A stretch of DNA of 24,689 bases from positions 1 to 24,689 of IMG/VR virus record IMGVR_UViG_3300048029_000284. The stretch is one strand, 5' to 3'. Positions 23,694 through 24,689 of this stretch are shown piece by piece. Positions within the stretch are counted from its first letter, which is position 1; each line of letters opens with the position of its first letter. Origin of the DNA: a virus. Under the pieces are notes generated by a model. That model was not told the origin of the DNA and did not search any database. It saw only the letters and a program-made list of their open reading frames with translations. Position numbers and translations under genes: made by a program.

Positions 23694-23918
23694 TTGTCCA
23701 TAGGCAGAGGTGAGAAAAGCCGTAAAGGTGGACTCACTGCAAAGGGTAGACGTAAATACAATCGTGCTACTGGGTCTAATCTGAAAGCTCCTCAACCCAG
23801 TGGTGGTCCTCGTAAGCGTTCCTTCTGTGCTCGTATGTCAGGAGTAAAGGGACCAATGAAAGACAGTAAAGGCAGACCTACCCGTAAAGCTTTAGCGTTG
23901 CGTCGTTGGAAGTGCTGA
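23694..23918 (+). CDS. Small basic conserved phage protein of unknown function
   Basis: 74 residues from TTG 23694, chosen because AAGGTGG (23679-23685) lies 8 bases upstream; GTG 23682 and GTG 23658 are alternatives. Sequence SIGRGEKSRKGGLTAKGRRK, then YNRATGSNLKAPQP, GGPRKRSFCARMSG, and C-terminal ALRRWKC. It is Gly/Lys/Arg-rich with two Cys. I recall this pattern as widespread among marine phages with no known role. DNA binding is possible from charge. It follows another basic small gene and precedes a Pro/Arg-starting one. Confidence 0.75.
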   Translation: MSIGRGEKSRKGGLTAKGRRKYNRATGSNLKAPQPSGGPRKRSFCARMSGVKGPMKDSKGRPTRKALALRRWKC

Positions 23919-23920
23919 GT

Positions 23921-24142
23921 ATGCCTCGTCGTCCAATAGCTCGTCCTCACCCTCTGTCTGCTCAACAACGGACACTAGCAGCTGTATCTTCAGGAAAGGT
24001 GAAGGAGAATAAAGAGAGAGCTGACGAACTACAAACGAAGGTTACATCGCTGGAGAGTGATCCATTTTTTGTTACTATTGACGGGGGTGGTCCTGTATTG
24101 GACGACACTGATATATTCGACGGAGGACAACCAGATGCCTAG
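23921..24142 (+). CDS. Small protein with basic head and acidic tail, unknown function
   Basis: 73 residues from ATG 23921. Starts MPRRPIARPHPLSAQQRTL, a short helix with KVKENKERADELQTKV (30-45), then an acidic C-terminus with DDTDIFDGGQPDA. Such low-complexity proteins occur beside fibre genes. The stop overlaps the next gene's start by 8 bases, so the two are probably coupled. An upstream TTG (23906) is in frame but less likely. Confidence 0.6.
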   Translation: MPRRPIARPHPLSAQQRTLAAVSSGKVKENKERADELQTKVTSLESDPFFVTIDGGGPVLDDTDIFDGGQPDA

Positions 24143-24371
24143 TTTTACAAAACGTATACAATTAAGACGTGGTACTTATGCTGAGTGGCGGGAAGAGAAC
24201 CCTGTACTGTTGGAAGGGGAAGTTGCTATCGAGCTGGATACTGACCGTAATCGTATTAAGATAGGAGACGGAACGACTGCTTGGAACGAACTACCTTACT
24301 TCCTAGACGCACGTGAAGAAGAAGTGGGTGACCACGCAGAATTTCTTGAAGGCTTGACAGGTGATCCGTAA
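24135..24371 (+). CDS. Small fibre-associated protein with RRGT/Mtd-N-like domain
   Basis: 78 residues from ATG 24135, with GGAGG at 24122-24126, 8 bases upstream, a strong start. RIQLRRGTYAEWREENPVLL (7-26), then GEVAIELDTDRNRIKIGDG (28-46) and AWNELPYF (49-56). This is the same small beta domain as the spike N-terminus, widely used at the N-terminus of phage receptor-binding proteins. Here it stands alone with an acidic tail. It may be a separate structural peptide or a head left from a longer fibre. Longer upstream in-frame codons are unlikely given the ribosome site. Confidence 0.75.
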   Translation: MPSFTKRIQLRRGTYAEWREENPVLLEGEVAIELDTDRNRIKIGDGTTAWNELPYFLDAREEEVGDHAEFLEGLTGDP

Positions 24372-24373
24372 TT

Positions 24374-24381
24374 CACTAACA
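24374..24381 (+). promoter_or_regulatory. CACTAACA motif before gene 24416
   Basis: Octamer CACTAACA in a 44-base gap, preceded by TAATT and followed by AGTG, which gives a possible 4-base hairpin. It is identical to the octamers at 9295-9302 and 24628-24635. Candidate promoter element only. Confidence 0.28.
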
Positions 24382-24415
24382 AGTGTCGGATTTAACCAAT
24401 TAATGAAAATAAAAT

Positions 24416-24610
24416 ATGAGCGTATGGTATCAAATGGGACAGAGCGTCAGGAACTTATTAATATCTCTTACTAGCACTAGCAAGGCTATATTAGACACTG
24501 AGAGTAACATTCAAGCAAGGACTGACGACGACTTAGGAACGATGGCGTATGCCACGGACACTAATAAATTGTATGTATTTACAGACTCAGGATGGCAAGC
24601 TGCTCAATAG
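24416..24610 (+). CDS. Small fibre-type structural protein
   Basis: 64 residues. MSVWYQMGQSVRNLL at the N-terminus, and ARTDDDLGTMAYATDTNKLYVFTDSGWQ (33-60) toward the end. The latter resembles the T-D-x-N-x-L/I-Y-x-F-x-D-x-G-W motif of beta folds in tail-fibre proteins. No TM. The start lies after a 44-base gap with CACTAACA. The N-terminal pattern QMGQSV resembles QIGQTV of the next gene, so the two may be related fibre parts. Function inferred only. Confidence 0.62.
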   Translation: MSVWYQMGQSVRNLLISLTSTSKAILDTESNIQARTDDDLGTMAYATDTNKLYVFTDSGWQAAQ

Positions 24611-24612
24611 TT

Positions 24613-24654
24613 TTGACAATCAATAATCACTAACATAAATATAATCACTAATGG
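24613..24654 (+). promoter_or_regulatory. Promoter-like leader with CACTAACA and TCACTAATGG
   Basis: TTGACA (24613-24618) is followed by CACTAACA (24628-24635), TATAAT (24640-24645) and TCACTAATGG (24645-24654). The TTGACA to TATAAT spacing is 21 bases, too long for a normal sigma-70 promoter, though TAAATA sits at 17. A phage-polymerase promoter around CACTAA is an alternative. Confidence 0.28.
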
Positions 24655-24689
24655 CTAACATACTTCAACAAATCGGACAGACCGTTAAG
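24651..24689 (+). CDS. Start of a further fibre-type gene (partial, cut by window end)
   Basis: Thirteen codons from ATG 24651, MANILQQIGQTVK, then the window ends. The opening resembles the QMGQSV start of the gene just upstream and the N-terminus of some phage tail fibre proteins. An ATG after a 40-base gap and an in-frame open end are all that can be seen. Confidence 0.5.
   Translation, partial: MANILQQIGQTVK

Noticed and set aside
24057-24134. Upstream extension of the RRGT small protein
   Set aside because: GGAGG at 24122-24126 with 8-base spacing to ATG 24135 defines the start.
24374-24385. CACT-AACA-AGTG hairpin as a terminator
   Set aside because: A 4-bp stem without a T-run is too weak.
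1-24689. tRNA genes, CRISPR arrays, insertion sequences, photosynthesis or other host-derived metabolic genes
   Set aside because: Looked for cloverleaf-type ends, direct repeat arrays, transposase motifs and such metabolic genes by eye; none was found.

Overview
This window is about 24.7 kb of the plus strand of a T7-like podovirus (autographivirus type). Every supported gene lies on the plus strand. The gene order follows T7 from the end of the single-subunit RNA polymerase (gene 1) through the tail fibre (gene 17). The modest G+C, and several small basic proteins that I associate with marine phages (from memory, not searched), suggest a marine phage of a Gram-negative bacterium. The host cannot be named from this sequence. 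No rRNA, tRNA, CRISPR array, integrase or insertion sequence was seen.

Layout: (1) 1-278, C-terminus of the phage RNA polymerase. (2) 297-5977, replication and recombination block: ssDNA-binding protein, endonuclease I (Holliday-junction resolvase), primase-helicase, family A DNA polymerase, a PD-(D/E)XK-type nuclease, and 5'-3' exonuclease. These genes are tightly packed, overlap in several places, and lack the T7 gp3.5 lysozyme/amidase. (3) 5982-10396, head block: two small proteins (one with a 14-proline run), portal, scaffold, a 3-TM holin-like protein and the major capsid protein. A strong hairpin terminator follows the capsid gene, as in T7. (4) 10485-20468, tail tube proteins A and B and the internal virion (ejection) proteins A-D. 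(5) 20516-24689, adhesion and accessory block: a gp17-like fibre adaptor, an AT-rich beta-helix tail spike, a small coiled-coil stub, a membrane-anchored coiled-coil protein, small basic proteins, two more small fibre-type proteins and the first codons of another gene. Terminase and an endolysin are not in the window.

How the parts work together: the phage RNA polymerase would transcribe the middle and late genes. The replication block copies the genome and degrades or resolves DNA. Portal, scaffold and capsid build the head, gp11/gp12-like proteins form the tail tube, gp13-gp16-like proteins form the internal core and ejection channel, and the fibre and spike proteins recognise the host surface.

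Most interesting items: (a) a 95-codon lipoprotein-like frame nested in the +1 frame of the holin-like gene, with its own Shine-Dalgarno and an L-A-G-C lipobox, a candidate embedded outer-membrane spanin; (b) a coiled-coil stub after the tail spike whose upstream DNA is a degenerate copy of the spike start, with ATG changed to ACG, suggesting tail-gene module exchange; (c) a motif, CACTAACA, found in three gene leaders, a candidate phage-polymerase promoter element; (d) an SSB acidic tail and an endonuclease basic head encoded by the same DNA; (e) a Gly-rich repeat insertion in tail tube protein B; (f) no visible transglycosylase domain in the gp16-like protein.
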